Shown: positions 51,057 to 60,494 of the stretch, piece by piece | Position numbering within the stretch: position 1 is the first letter of the stretch | Layout of the letters: the number at the start of each line of letters is the position of its first letter | DNA from: Desulfotruncus arcticus DSM 17038 | GTDB taxonomy: Bacteria; Bacillota; Desulfotomaculia; Desulfotomaculales; Desulfallaceae | DNA length: 64,000 nt | Assembly: GCF_900113335.1 (NCBI RefSeq) | Contig: NZ_FOOX01000002.1 | Location: 62,001 to 126,000, forward strand | Reading direction: 5' to 3' | The notes under the pieces: generated by a model | What the model saw: only the letters and a program-made list of their open reading frames with translations | Told to the model about the DNA's origin: nothing | Databases searched by the model: none | Position numbers and translations under genes: made by a program

Positions 51057-54000
51057 TTAACGCAGAAGCTGCAGTACGTTTTGAGGCTGCTGGTTGGCTT
51101 GCGCCAGCATAGCTTGCGCGGCCTGGGAGAGGATGTTGTTCTTGGTGAACTCTATCATTTCCTTGGCCATATCTACGTCGCGGATACGACTTTCGGCAGC
51201 AGTTAGATTTTCAGATGATGTGCCCAAGTTGTTGATGGTGTGTTCCAAACGGTTCTGGAAAGCACCTAACTTAGATCGTTCTGCGGAGACTGTTTCAATT
51301 GCGTTATTGATAACTTTAACAGCTGCTGTGGCGTTATCGTGAGTGGAGACATCCAGGGCAAATTCAACTGCTATATCATCTGTGCCGTTAGTAACTGATT
51401 GGGTAGATGTCCAGGCTACAGCATATTGTTTTCCTTCCACTTCAACAGTCTGGCCTGCAGTTCCTGTATTGGAGGTTACTCCGAGGGCATTCGCTCTCAT
51501 GTCATTAACGTCCAGAGACATACTCTGACCTGTGTTGGCACCAATCTGCATCCGGGTCCTATAACCATCTCCCGCTTTAGTGGTGTAGGATAGGGTTGGG
51601 GCATTTGCGGATTCCTGACCTTCTTTTTGGGTCAGAGTCACTTCTGCTCCGGATGCTGTTACTGTATACTGGGCATTCAGTGTGGCATCAGCCTCGATGG
51701 CTTCTTTTAGGGCCGCAGCTGTTTCTGTTTCATTTCCGCCGGTGGCCAGGATCAGTTTCTGGTTGTCAATGGTGACAGTTGAACCAGCCTTCAAAGCACT
51801 CATTTGGAATTTATATTTTCCTGCTGTTGCATCGCCTTTTACATCCGGATCAGTTAGATTATCGCCAGTTGCTTTTGTAGCATTCTCAGTCAGAGCGATA
51901 CTGTTACCGGAAGATGCGGCAGTAAACCGATCTCCTAAAACAGCATGATCGTTAATAGCAGCTATAATGCTTGCCGCCGTTGCATCAGCATCTGCTCCAA
52001 CGGAAATCATCACCGGCTACAAGGGTTGTTCCATTAATAGCTAGTTTGTCACCATCTGCAAAATTGGCTTCCACATCAAAGGTATAAACGCTTTGAACTT
52101 CCTGAACCAAGTCCAGAGATGGGTCAGTTAGATTACTTCCGGTTGCCGCACCATTGTCTTCATATAGCCTGATTTCATATGTCGGGTTTAATGGGTCTGT
52201 GTTGTCTGTTAGCTTACTGGCGGTAAATCTAGCGCTGGTGGCGTTTCCTGCATCATTAAGTGCGATAATTAAATTATCGGTAGTAGCTCCAAGATCAGCA
52301 CCTATATTAAACTCACCATTTGCGGTATCAGCTCCACCGGTCTTTGCTGTAAACTCAACACCACCAATGGTAATCTTGTCTCCATCTGAGAAGTTGGACG
52401 TGATTGCAAATTTGAAGTCTCCTCTAACTTCGCCTACGGCACTTGTAGCACTTACAGTCAAAGCTGAACCGGATGCTTGTCCCGCTTTTTCTATGACTGT
52501 AAAATCAGAGCCTGCCAAAGCAATGGAGTAGTGGTCATCCAGTGTTGCGTTTGCTTCCATAGCTGCCTTCAGGTTGGCGGCAGTTGCGTCGGTATTAGCC
52601 CCTACTTCAAAGGTAGTTGCCGTATTGTCAGCGCCACCATTTGACGCAACTGCCGTAAATTCCTGCCCACCGATGGTGATTTTTTCACCGACAGCAAAAT
52701 TAGCTACTAATGAGAATGTGTACTCCCCTTGAACTTCATCCACCTGATCGACTGTAGGTGAAGCGAGGTTAATTCCTTCTGCCTGGCCGACACTCTCTGT
52801 CAAGGTAATACGGTTGTTGCCAAAAGCACCGGAACCAACAGCGGCATTGTCGTATTTTGTGCTAAGAGTGCCGTTTAGATCAATGGCTGCTGCCAGGTTG
52901 GATGCAGTTGCTGCCTCATCTCCTCCGATTAAGAATTGCGTACCTGTGTTTACATTGACTCCATCATCCTCGACCGCTGTGAACTCCTGTCCGTCAATAG
53001 TGATTTTGTCTCCGACAGAGAAATTGTCTTTGATTTCAAAGGAGTAGACACCCTGAACTTCGGCAACATCAGTTTTTGTTACTGCCGCCAGGTCATTGCC
53101 AGTGGCCGCTGTCTCTGTCAGCGTGATGGTATCATTGTAGACTCCGGTACCTACTGTAGCCGCATTGAAACCACCTAGAGCTGCTTGACCATCCCCGCCA
53201 TCAATTCTAGCAGCGTTTATAGCATCTCTTAATTTTTCTGCTGTTTCTACAACAGTGGCTCCAATCTCAAATTGGGTATTGGTATTTCCACCACCAGCAG
53301 CAGCTGTAAATGAATAGCCATTGATTTCGATTGTCTGACCAGCTGCAAAGTTGGTGGCGATTTCAAAACGATATTCACCTACTTGAGCCGCTACTTGAGT
53401 AATAGCAGAAGCGTTCATAGCACCTGCGTTAGCATCGACTTGAGGACCAGCTGCGTCAGTGAATATTATCAGGTTGTTGTCAGCATAGCCACCACCGTCA
53501 TAAGATGGATCATTATCAGTGAGGTTATAAGTTGTGCCGCCGTCAACATAAGTATCGCCACCGGCATCAATGGCGGCCATAATGTTATCTCTTGTTTCTG
53601 TAATGGTAGCGCCGACTGTAAAATCTGTACCTGCTTCAAAAGTCTGAGTTCCAATCGTGATTGTATCTCCAGCAGTAAAGTTGTCTGTAATCTCAATACC
53701 ATAAGTGGCTGTATGAGTAGCGTCACCTGCTATTATCTCCGTCAATTCCATGACACCGGTTCCCTGCAGCACACTATTTTGTGAAATTTCAAAATCACCG
53801 ATTGTTCCAGCATTAGCCGCCTTTACACTACCTGTATCCACCCTGAACAATTGGATATCACCAATTCCAGCCACGACACTACCTGTAGTCTCATTTGGCT
53901 GGCTTATTCCGCCTACTGGCGAACCTGCAGCAGCCACACTATCAGTAGTAACTGTTACTGCACTTATAGCAGTCTCACTTGCCTTGACGCTATTAGTAAC

Positions 54001-54507
54001 AACATCTACTGCGCTAACCTCTCCGGTAGGAGTTATTTCCGCCATACTGGCAGTTTCTATGCTGTAACGAATATTAGCAGTCCGGCTGGTTCCACCGTCC
54101 AACAGTTTCATTGTGTTGAACTCGGTGGTGTTACCGATACGGTTAATCTCCGAGGTTAACTGGTTGATTTCCTTCTGAATCTCTTCACGGTCGATGTCCA
54201 CGTTGGTATCACTTGCTGCCTGGGTTGCTAATCCGCGCATCCGCTGCAAGATGGAATGGGTTTCATTTAACCCACCTTCTGCTGTTTGAATCAACGATAT
54301 GGCATCCTGGGCGTTCCGGCTGGCTTGATCCAATCCACGAATCTGAGCACGCATCTTTTCACTGATGGCCAGACCTGCAGCGTCGTCCCCTGCTTTGTTG
54401 ATCCGCTGGCCGGAAGATAACTTTTCTAATGCTTTGCTGCCTTGTAAGTTGTTGTTGCTCAACTGACGATACGTGTTAAGTGCTGCTATGTTATGATTAA
54501 TTATCAT
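51057..54507 (-). pseudogene. Very large flagellin with about seven tandem insert domains, frameshifted near 52005
   Basis: The gene encodes about 1150 residues if the frame break is corrected. N-terminal D0/D1 (about 1-140) is canonical: INHNIAALNTYRQLSNNN, LSSGQRINKAGDDAAGLAIS, LDQASRNAQDAISLIQTAEG. The C-terminal D1/D0 is also canonical (AESRIRDVDMAKEMIEFT, ILSQAAQAMLAQANQQPQ). Between them, after a stretch of short NSV-A/DSVAA units, lie about seven repeats of roughly 100 residues with the pattern F--GDKITIGGQEFTA and LAAAI. The first ORF stops at 51985 and the second begins at 52013. Sister repeats read DFTVGA where this one reads DF then SVGA, so two bases (AC) appear to be missing. It may be phase variation, a mutation or a sequence error. 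GGAGGT precedes ATG. Confidence 0.88.
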
Positions 54508-54582
54508 AAAAATACCTCCTTGTTGTTTTGCTTAAGTGGACTTCCATTTCCACTATGTGGTTATTTATAACAAGCCTATGGC

Positions 54583-54607
54583 CACTCGGCTTAAGAAATA
54601 CCAGTTA
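54583..54607 (-). promoter_or_regulatory. Possible sigma-D (sigma-28) flagellar promoter
   Basis: On the minus strand TAAC, about 13 bases, then GCCGAGTG; the consensus is TAAA-N15-GCCGATAA. It lies about 75 bases upstream of the flagellin start, as expected for fliC/hag genes. Confidence 0.45.
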
Positions 54608-55131
54608 ATTAATATGATAGGCACATACAATATAATGTTGGAAGGGTGCGAGCTGCGAAGCAGCACGCAAATGCGTGTTGTTTCCTCTTGAAAATGGAGG
54701 CGACTCTGTTTTCATTAGTAAGCTAATAATATACAGTAGGGAAATCCTCTCAGGTAATACCTAACCAGTAGCCTGTACCTAGTCCTTGGAACCGAAATGG
54801 TAACATTAGGTTTAAGCGTAGGACGGGGAGCAAACGAGCCGAAATGAAAGTGAAGCTATTGAGCCACGAAATCATTATCTAAATGAAGAGGTCGATACTG
54901 TCCTTACGGTAGCAGACAACATCATACAAATCGTAATGGTGAGACTTGCATGACTCTTCCGGGGTCTGAGGGCTTGGCGAGTTTGATGATAAGTATGTTA
55001 TTAGAACAGATGAGATCCTATAATGTCTGAGAAATCAGTATGCGAAATCAAGTAAGGGAACGAGCAAGATGAGCAAATGCATTATAGGAAGTCCGACTAA
55101 CTCATAGTACCGGAGAAGTTTGTGAAAGCAA

Positions 55132-56517
55132 ATGGAGGGAAGGGGTTATCACAACATAGCTTCAAGTAAACGTATGATATTGCAGACAGGAGAGCTGAAG
55201 AACATTATTAACGGGTTACTTGGAATACGATTCAATGTAGAAAAGGCTAGAATTGATGGGAAGGTTCAAAACCTTGCTTCCTATATCAATGAAAAGACGC
55301 TGATAGACAGCCATAAGGAAATGGACGGAAGGAAAGCAAAGGGAATTGATGGGGTGGCAAAGGAAGATTATTCTGTTAACTTAGAAGCAAACGTAAAACA
55401 TTTGGTAAAACGAATGAAAAGCGGAAGCTATAAGCCAGAACCTGTAAGGAGAGTGTACATTTCAAAAGACGGAAGCAATAAAATGAGACCGTTGGGGATA
55501 TCATGCTATGAAGATAAATTAGTTGAAAACATCATAGCACAGATATTAACTATGGTATATGAGCCGAAGTTCTATAATGAATCCTTTGGATTCAGACCAA
55601 ACAGGAGTTGCCATCAAGCGGTCAGAGAAATCATAGAAGATGTACAATACCATAAGGTCAATTACATCGTGGAAGCAGATATAAAATGTTTCTTTGATAA
55701 CGTAGACCATGAATGGCTGATAAAGTTCTTGGAACATGATATAGCAGATAAGAAATTCATAGAGATAATAAGAAAGTTCCTAAAATCTGGAATCATGGAA
55801 GATGGCAAATATTTAGAAAGTGAACAAGGCACTCCGCAGGGAAACGGAGCTTCACCGATACTTGCGAACATATATCTGCATTACGTATTGGACAACTGGT
55901 TCGGTGTGATAGTAAAACGACAGTGTCAAGGTGAGGCATATTTAATCAGATACTGCGATGATTTTGTATGTTGCTTTTAAAACAAATGGGAAGCGGAAGT
56001 ATTTTATCAAAGGCTGATAGAGAGATTTAAGAAGTTTGGATTGGAATTAGCCTTAGAGAAAACGAAGATATTGGAATTCGGAAGGTTTGCCAGACGGAAC
56101 AGAAAGAAACGAGGATTAGGGAAACCGGAGACTTTTGACTTCCTAGGATTTACATTCTACTGTAGCGAAAATGGGAAAAAAGAGTTCTTTCGCTGCAAGG
56201 TTAAGACGAGCAAGAAGAAATTTAGAAGCAAAGTCAAGGCAATAAAAGAGTGGATAAAGAATAATCGAATAATGCCTGTTGGTGAATTGATTAAGAAAAT
56301 TAATCAGAAACTAAGGGGACACTATCAGTATTATGGAGTTACCGATAATACAAGAGGTGTGAAGAGTTACCTGAATGTAGTCAAATGGCTGCTGTTTAAA
56401 TGGCTTAATAAAAGAGGTCAAAGAAGAAGTTACACACTTGATACATTCTTTAATGGACTGTTGAAAACTCTTCCGTTATTAGAACCGACTATAAAAGTTA
56501 GCTTATTCTATAGATGA
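55132..56517 (+). pseudogene. ltrA: Group II intron reverse transcriptase/maturase with in-frame stop
   Basis: A 461-codon LtrA-type protein. RT blocks: KAKGIDGVAKEDY, YKPEPVRRVYISKDGSNKMR (RT2), FYNESFGFRPNRSCHQAV (RT3), ADIKCFFDNVDHEWL (RT4), GTPQGNGASPILANIYLHYV split at the proline (RT5) and catalytic YCDDFVCCF. A TAA at 55978 follows at once; reading on in the same frame gives NKWEAEVFYQRLIERF and the maturase domain ending FFNGLLKTLPLLEP. Relatives have Q at the stop, so CAA probably became TAA. No HNH endonuclease domain follows. Without suppression the product lacks part of RT and all of domain X. Confidence 0.88.
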
Positions 56518-56534
56518 TGAGAATATGATGTGAA

Positions 56535-56567
56535 GAGCCGTATGCCTTAATAGGGCACGTACGGTTC
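56535..56567 (+). ncRNA. Group II intron domain V
   Basis: GAGCCGTATGCC, a short loop, then GGGCACGTACGGTTC: the catalytic AGC-containing hairpin in near-consensus form. The RNA catalytic core therefore looks intact although the protein is broken. Confidence 0.9.
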
Positions 56568-56761
56568 CGTCGAGGAGTATGGGCGGAAACGCCCATGCTT
56601 ACTCAAGAATAACAATCCCTATACCTTTAACTAAAAAAAGAATAAAAGAATTAAAAAAGAGGCTAGAATTTTAATATAGTTCAGCATCTTGTTGAGTTTG
56701 TTAAAAAGATTCAGTCTACATTGTGAGAGCAATATGCTATGGGAGGCGATTATATAGATAG

Positions 56762-56875
56762 ACTGCTGTTAATTTTGGCATTAAAAATATACACAATATT
56801 CCTGATGAAAACGCAATGGTGTGTGAATTAGTTCCGGAAGCATTGTATGGAATTAGCGGAACAACTGATTTGTAG
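56762..56875 (+). pseudogene. C-terminal remnant of an unrecognised gene
   Basis: A frame of about 38 codons ending TAG at 56873-56875 reads TAVNFGIKNIHNIPDENAMV then CELVPEALYGISGTTDL. It has the look of a conserved C-terminus, but has no start and I cannot name the family. The rest of the 56607-56916 gap shows nothing. Confidence 0.3.
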
Positions 56876-56916
56876 AGTCTTTTCCTCTGTGAAACTAGTT
56901 TTTGGGGGCGGTGTCT

Positions 56917-57630
56917 ATGGACCATTATCAAACAATAAAAGGCGAACTGCAGCAGTATGCGGATAAAGAAAAGGCGGCATTCCTGCCCAAATTTTTTAAA
57001 GCCGGCCCTGATGGTTATGGTGCTGGTGATGTATTTATCGGAGTTACGGTGCCAAATCAGCGGAAAGTGGCCAAAAAGTATTATCAACAGTTACCGTTGG
57101 ATGTTGTGGAACAACTGCTGCACGAACCCGTACATGAGTACCGGTTAACGTCGTTATTCATGCTGGTGTATAAATATGAGAAGCTGAAAACCGATGCGGA
57201 AAAGAAAGCAATAGTAGATTTATACCTGGCCAATACTGCTTACATTAACAACTGGGATTTGGTTGACTCCTCGGCGGACAAGATTCTCGGCGCTTACTTG
57301 CTGGACAGGAAAAAAAATATCCTGTACGAGTTTGCCGAATCAAGCGACCTTTGGCAACAGAGAATGGCGGTAATTGCCACCTTTCACTTCATCAAGCAAA
57401 ACCGATACGATGATACGTTAAAAATTGCCGTTATACTGCTGCCCCACAGGCATGATCTCATTCATAAAGCAGTAGGCTGGATGTTAAGGGAGATTGGCAA
57501 CAGGGACTTTGCGGTGGAATTCAACTTTCTCAAACAGCACTACAGGCAAATGCCCCGTACAATGCTGCGCTATGCCATAGAGAAATTTCCCGAAGACCTG
57601 CGGCAGCAGTTCTTGAAAGGTTTGGTTTAA
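56917..57630 (+). CDS. DNA alkylation repair protein, AlkD-like
   Basis: A 237-residue all-helical HEAT-like protein of the AlkD family, whose studied members are DNA glycosylases for N3- and N7-alkylpurines. Family pieces: FKAGPDGYGAGDVFIGVTVP (about 27), NQRKVAKKYY, the helix VHEYRLTSLFMLVYKYE, INNWDLVDSSADKILG (about 110-125, with the W and D used in catalysis by AlkD), and HDLIHKAVGWMLREIGNRD (about 185). ATG 56917 is chosen, after GGGGGCGG; the frame opens 15 bases earlier. Confidence 0.88.
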   Translation: MDHYQTIKGELQQYADKEKAAFLPKFFKAGPDGYGAGDVFIGVTVPNQRKVAKKYYQQLPLDVVEQLLHEPVHEYRLTSLFMLVYKYEKLKTDAEKKAIVDLYLANTAYINNWDLVDSSADKILGAYLLDRKKNILYEFAESSDLWQQRMAVIATFHFIKQNRYDDTLKIAVILLPHRHDLIHKAVGWMLREIGNRDFAVEFNFLKQHYRQMPRTMLRYAIEKFPEDLRQQFLKGLV

Positions 57631-57648
57631 TCACAGTCTCGCCGGTGA

Positions 57649-57858
57649 TTACAATACCTGAAAAGATCTTATACCGGTGGAGGTATGGATATCAGGGAGC
57701 AGGTCAGGATTAAGGCGAAAGAGTTGCTGGCCAAGCACCGGTCACCGATGCTGCCCGAAGAAGCTAAACAGAAGATTATTAGACGTATGTTGATAAACTT
57801 GCAGGAATGGCAGGAAACCGTATGTTTCCTGCCATTCCTGCGTTTAGACCACTTGTAG
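57649..57858 (+). pseudogene. C-terminal remnant of an MttB-family methyltransferase
   Basis: The frame from about 57649 reads LQYLKRSYTGGGMDIREQVR then IKAKELLAKHRSPMLPEEA, close to the end of trimethylamine methyltransferase family (MttB/MtgB) proteins, where a helix after the barrel ends in AKELLA-H-P--LPEE. The barrel itself is absent. A G+C-balanced perfect hairpin overlaps the last codons. An MttB-type gene would fit an organism that uses methylated compounds. Confidence 0.5.
57801..57841. repeat. Perfect 17-base inverted repeat
   Basis: GCAGGAATGGCAGGAAA and its exact complement 7 bases later (57825-57841). There is no T-run. It may be a terminator without a tail, or a small palindromic element inserted into the MttB remnant. 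The gap to 58037 holds nothing else that I can identify. Confidence 0.65.
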
Positions 57859-58037
57859 CATCCCTGCAAAATTGTAATTTCAATCTTTTGTGTTCGCTTT
57901 CCGGTGTTCTTTGAAGCTGACGCGCCGCCGGAAATCCGGAGGGTTAATACCAGCATTTAGCGGTTAAGCCAACCCTGAAATAGTCTATAATTGGGGTACA
58001 CGGACTTATATAATGATAATTGGGTTAAGAAAGCGAG

Positions 58038-58724
58038 ATGTTTACTCTGAAAATATTATTTGTAGAAGACGATAAGGTGATTGCGTCCGGGCTTGAGTAC
58101 TCTCTGGTGCAAGAGGGATATACCGTTTTACATTGTACAAACGTTGCAGATGCAAAAAAAACTATAAATGAAAATCAATTTAATCTGGCCATACTTGATT
58201 TGTCGCTTCCCGATGGAAATGGCTACGATATTTGCAAAATAGTTAAGACGAAAGGAGATATGCCGGTCATATTTCTAACTGCCATAGATGATGAGGTTAA
58301 TGTGGTTATGGGTCTTGATATGGGAGCGGATGACTATATAACAAAACCGTTTCGATTAAGAGAGCTTCTCTCTCGTATTAAGAGTGTACTTCGCAGGTAT
58401 GACAAGTCAGAATTCCCCAAAACATTGTTTGAGTTTGGCGACATCAAAATCAACACGGCACAGGCCAAGGTGTATAAAAGAGAGCGGGAGATCTCATTAA
58501 CCTCTCTCGAATACCGGTTGCTCCTGATCTTTGCCAATAACGTGGGACAAGTTCTAAGCCGCGGACGGCTTTTAGACGGCATATGGGATTTTGCGGGAGA
58601 GTTCGTAAATGATAATACCTTAACGGTGTATATTAAGCGTTTGCGGGAGAAAATCGGGGATGACAGCCAAAACCCAACCATCATCAAAACAGTTCGCGGG
58701 ATGGGATATAAGGTGGGCGATTGA
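58038..58724 (+). CDS. OmpR/PhoB family response regulator
   Basis: A 228-residue regulator. Receiver domain: acidic pair D11-D12, phosphorylation site D54 in LAILDLSLPDG, T81 and K103 (ITKPF). C-terminal winged helix from about residue 130 (LTSLEYRLLLIFANNVGQVL; VNDNTLTVYIKRLREKIGDD; TVRGMGYKV). It resembles VanR/BceR-type regulators next to FtsX-type ABC exporters. A direct target is likely to be the palindrome at 59724. It overlaps the kinase gene closely (stop TGA, one base, ATG). Confidence 0.93.
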   Translation: MFTLKILFVEDDKVIASGLEYSLVQEGYTVLHCTNVADAKKTINENQFNLAILDLSLPDGNGYDICKIVKTKGDMPVIFLTAIDDEVNVVMGLDMGADDYITKPFRLRELLSRIKSVLRRYDKSEFPKTLFEFGDIKINTAQAKVYKREREISLTSLEYRLLLIFANNVGQVLSRGRLLDGIWDFAGEFVNDNTLTVYIKRLREKIGDDSQNPTIIKTVRGMGYKVGD

Positions 58725-58725
58725 C

Positions 58726-59727
58726 ATGCTGCGAAACCAAGAAATAAAAATATATATAACTTTTTTGGCTGCAGTGGTAATCATGGGAACTATTGCCTGC
58801 TTTTTCTTCGACACTATTGCCGGAATAACAGCATGCTTGACTCTGCTTGTAATGCTGGCTGTTTCCTGGTTTTTTACCAGGTGGAGATATAAGCAATTAG
58901 ACGAATTATCCGGATATCTCAAGCGGATTGCAAGCGGCGAATACTCTCTTGATATCAGAGATAATGCTGAAGGCGAGCTGAGCATACTCAAAAGCGAAAT
59001 ATATAAAGTAACCGTAACTCTATATGAGCAAGCCGGGCTATTAAAGAAAGACAAGCTTTTCCTGGCCGATACAATTTCGGATATTTCGCACCAGCTAAAA
59101 ACGCCATTAACCTCAATGTTTGTTATGACAGACCTGTTATGTAATGAAAACCTGCCGCGGGATAAGCGTGTGGAATTCACTCAAAATATCCGTTCACAGC
59201 TTGAAAGACTGCAATGGCTTGTTTCGTCACTGCTCAAGCTGTCTAAGGTTGATGCGGGCGCGGTTGAGTTTAAAAAAGAGAATGTGAAGGTAAAAGAGCT
59301 GATCGGTAAGGCTACCGAACATCTGTTAATTCCTATTGAAATTAAGGAGCAAACCTTTGAAATCAGCGGTGATGATGATGCCCGGTTTATAGGCGATTTT
59401 AACTGGTCATCAGAGGCTGTTACAAACATAGTGAAAAATTGTATCGAGCATACGCCTTGTGGCGGAAAGATCGGTATTAACTTTAAAACAACCCCGATTT
59501 ATACCATGATAAACATATTTGATAACGGTGAGGGCATCCACAAGGATGATTTGCCGCATATATTTGATCGATTTTACAAAGGCCAAAATGCAAGTAATGA
59601 CAGTATCGGCATCGGGCTTGCCATGGCCAAAAGTATTTGGCAAAACCAGGGCGGCAGCATTGAGGTTGCCAGCCAAAAGGGTCAAGGCACGCAATTCACA
59701 ATCAAGATATATAAAATGATTGTGTGA
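58726..59727 (+). CDS. Sensor histidine kinase
   Basis: A 333-residue membrane kinase. Two N-terminal helices (about 7-28 and 33-51) with almost no outside loop, a HAMP-like stretch, the phosphoacceptor H122 in DISHQLKTPLTSM, then the ATPase domain with N box NIVKNCIEHT, G1 DNGEGI, F box DRFYKGQ and G2 GIGLAMAK. The lack of an extracellular sensor domain is typical of intramembrane-sensing kinases that act with ABC exporters of antimicrobial peptides. ATG 58726 is chosen; the frame is open upstream inside the regulator. Confidence 0.92.
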   Translation: MLRNQEIKIYITFLAAVVIMGTIACFFFDTIAGITACLTLLVMLAVSWFFTRWRYKQLDELSGYLKRIASGEYSLDIRDNAEGELSILKSEIYKVTVTLYEQAGLLKKDKLFLADTISDISHQLKTPLTSMFVMTDLLCNENLPRDKRVEFTQNIRSQLERLQWLVSSLLKLSKVDAGAVEFKKENVKVKELIGKATEHLLIPIEIKEQTFEISGDDDARFIGDFNWSSEAVTNIVKNCIEHTPCGGKIGINFKTTPIYTMINIFDNGEGIHKDDLPHIFDRFYKGQNASNDSIGIGLAMAKSIWQNQGGSIEVASQKGQGTQFTIKIYKMIV

Positions 59728-59739
59728 CAAAACTGTCAC
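59724..59739. promoter_or_regulatory. Response-regulator binding palindrome before the ABC exporter
   Basis: GTGACA-AAAC-TGTCAC is a perfect 6-4-6 palindrome, and a further GTCAC follows 12 bases later (59747-59751). The site overlaps the kinase stop and lies upstream of a TATATT -10-like box near 59759. This is the usual place for the operator of the cognate OmpR-type regulator. Confidence 0.6.
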
Positions 59740-59810
59740 CCCAATAGTCACCGTAATGTTATATTAGGCAGATATATTAAAGCCATGGACTAAAAGAGGA
59801 GTGAGCAAAA

Positions 59811-60494
59811 ATGGAAATATTAAGAGTGGAAAATCTGTCCAAAGTCTATGGCAAGGGGGATACTGCCGTCAAGGCACTGGATAATGTATCGTTTTTGGTC
59901 AATAAAGGTGAATTTGTTGCCATTATTGGACCGTCGGGTTCGGGGAAATCAACACTTTTACATATCCTGGGCGGTGTTGATACGCCGACAAGCGGTAAGG
60001 TTTTTGTTGAGCATACTGATATTTATGCGCTTGACGAAACAAAGCTGGCCATCTTTAGACGGAGGCAAATCGGCCTTATTTATCAATTTTATAACCTGAT
60101 ACCGGTTCTGAATGTGCGGGAGAATATTACCCTGCCGCTATTGCTGGATGGACGTGATGTCGATAAAGGGCAGCTGGTTGAAATAATCAGTACCCTTGGT
60201 CTAACTGATAGATTAAGTCATTTGCCGAACCAGCTTTCAGGCGGTCAACAGCAGCGTGTATCTATCGGCAGGGCGCTGATTAATAATCCGTCACTGGTGC
60301 TTGCAGATGAGCCGACAGGGAACCTTGACAGTAAGAATAGTGCGGAAATACTAGAGCTGTTAAAGCTGTCTAACAAAAAATACCATCAGACATTAATAGT
60401 AATCACCCATGATGAGCGCATTGCTTTGCAGGCTGACCGGATAATTTCAATTGAAGACGGGCGCATCGGCAAAGATGAGGTGATGCGCAGATGA
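59811..60494 (+). CDS. ABC transporter ATPase, MacB/LolD type
   Basis: A 227-residue ATPase of the type that works with FtsX-like permeases. Walker A GPSGSGKST (40-48), Q loop in LIYQFYNLIPVLNVREN, signature LSGGQQQRV (about 140), Walker B LVLADEPTGNLDS, switch H in VITHDE. It overlaps the permease start by four bases (ATGA). Together they form an exporter or mechanotransmitting complex, probably for defence against peptide antibiotics. Confidence 0.92.
   Translation: MEILRVENLSKVYGKGDTAVKALDNVSFLVNKGEFVAIIGPSGSGKSTLLHILGGVDTPTSGKVFVEHTDIYALDETKLAIFRRRQIGLIYQFYNLIPVLNVRENITLPLLLDGRDVDKGQLVEIISTLGLTDRLSHLPNQLSGGQQQRVSIGRALINNPSLVLADEPTGNLDSKNSAEILELLKLSNKKYHQTLIVITHDERIALQADRIISIEDGRIGKDEVMRR

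Larger units (their letters stand above)
54646..56606 (+). mobile_element. Group II intron with degenerate reverse transcriptase
   Basis: The left end is GTGCG at 54646, the usual intron 5' end, followed by about 480 bases of ribozyme domains I-III, the reverse transcriptase ORF, then domain V (56535-56567) and a domain VI-like stem (56575-56604, GAGTATGGGCG around a GAAA loop). The right end is near 56606. It stands in the upstream region of the flagellin gene in the opposite orientation, only about 40 bases beyond the possible promoter, without breaking a recognisable gene. The boundaries need comparison with an empty site. Confidence 0.82.

Noticed and set aside
53383..54159. Plus-strand ORFs opposite the flagellin
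   Set aside because: Shadows of the repetitive threonine/alanine-rich flagellin coding strand.
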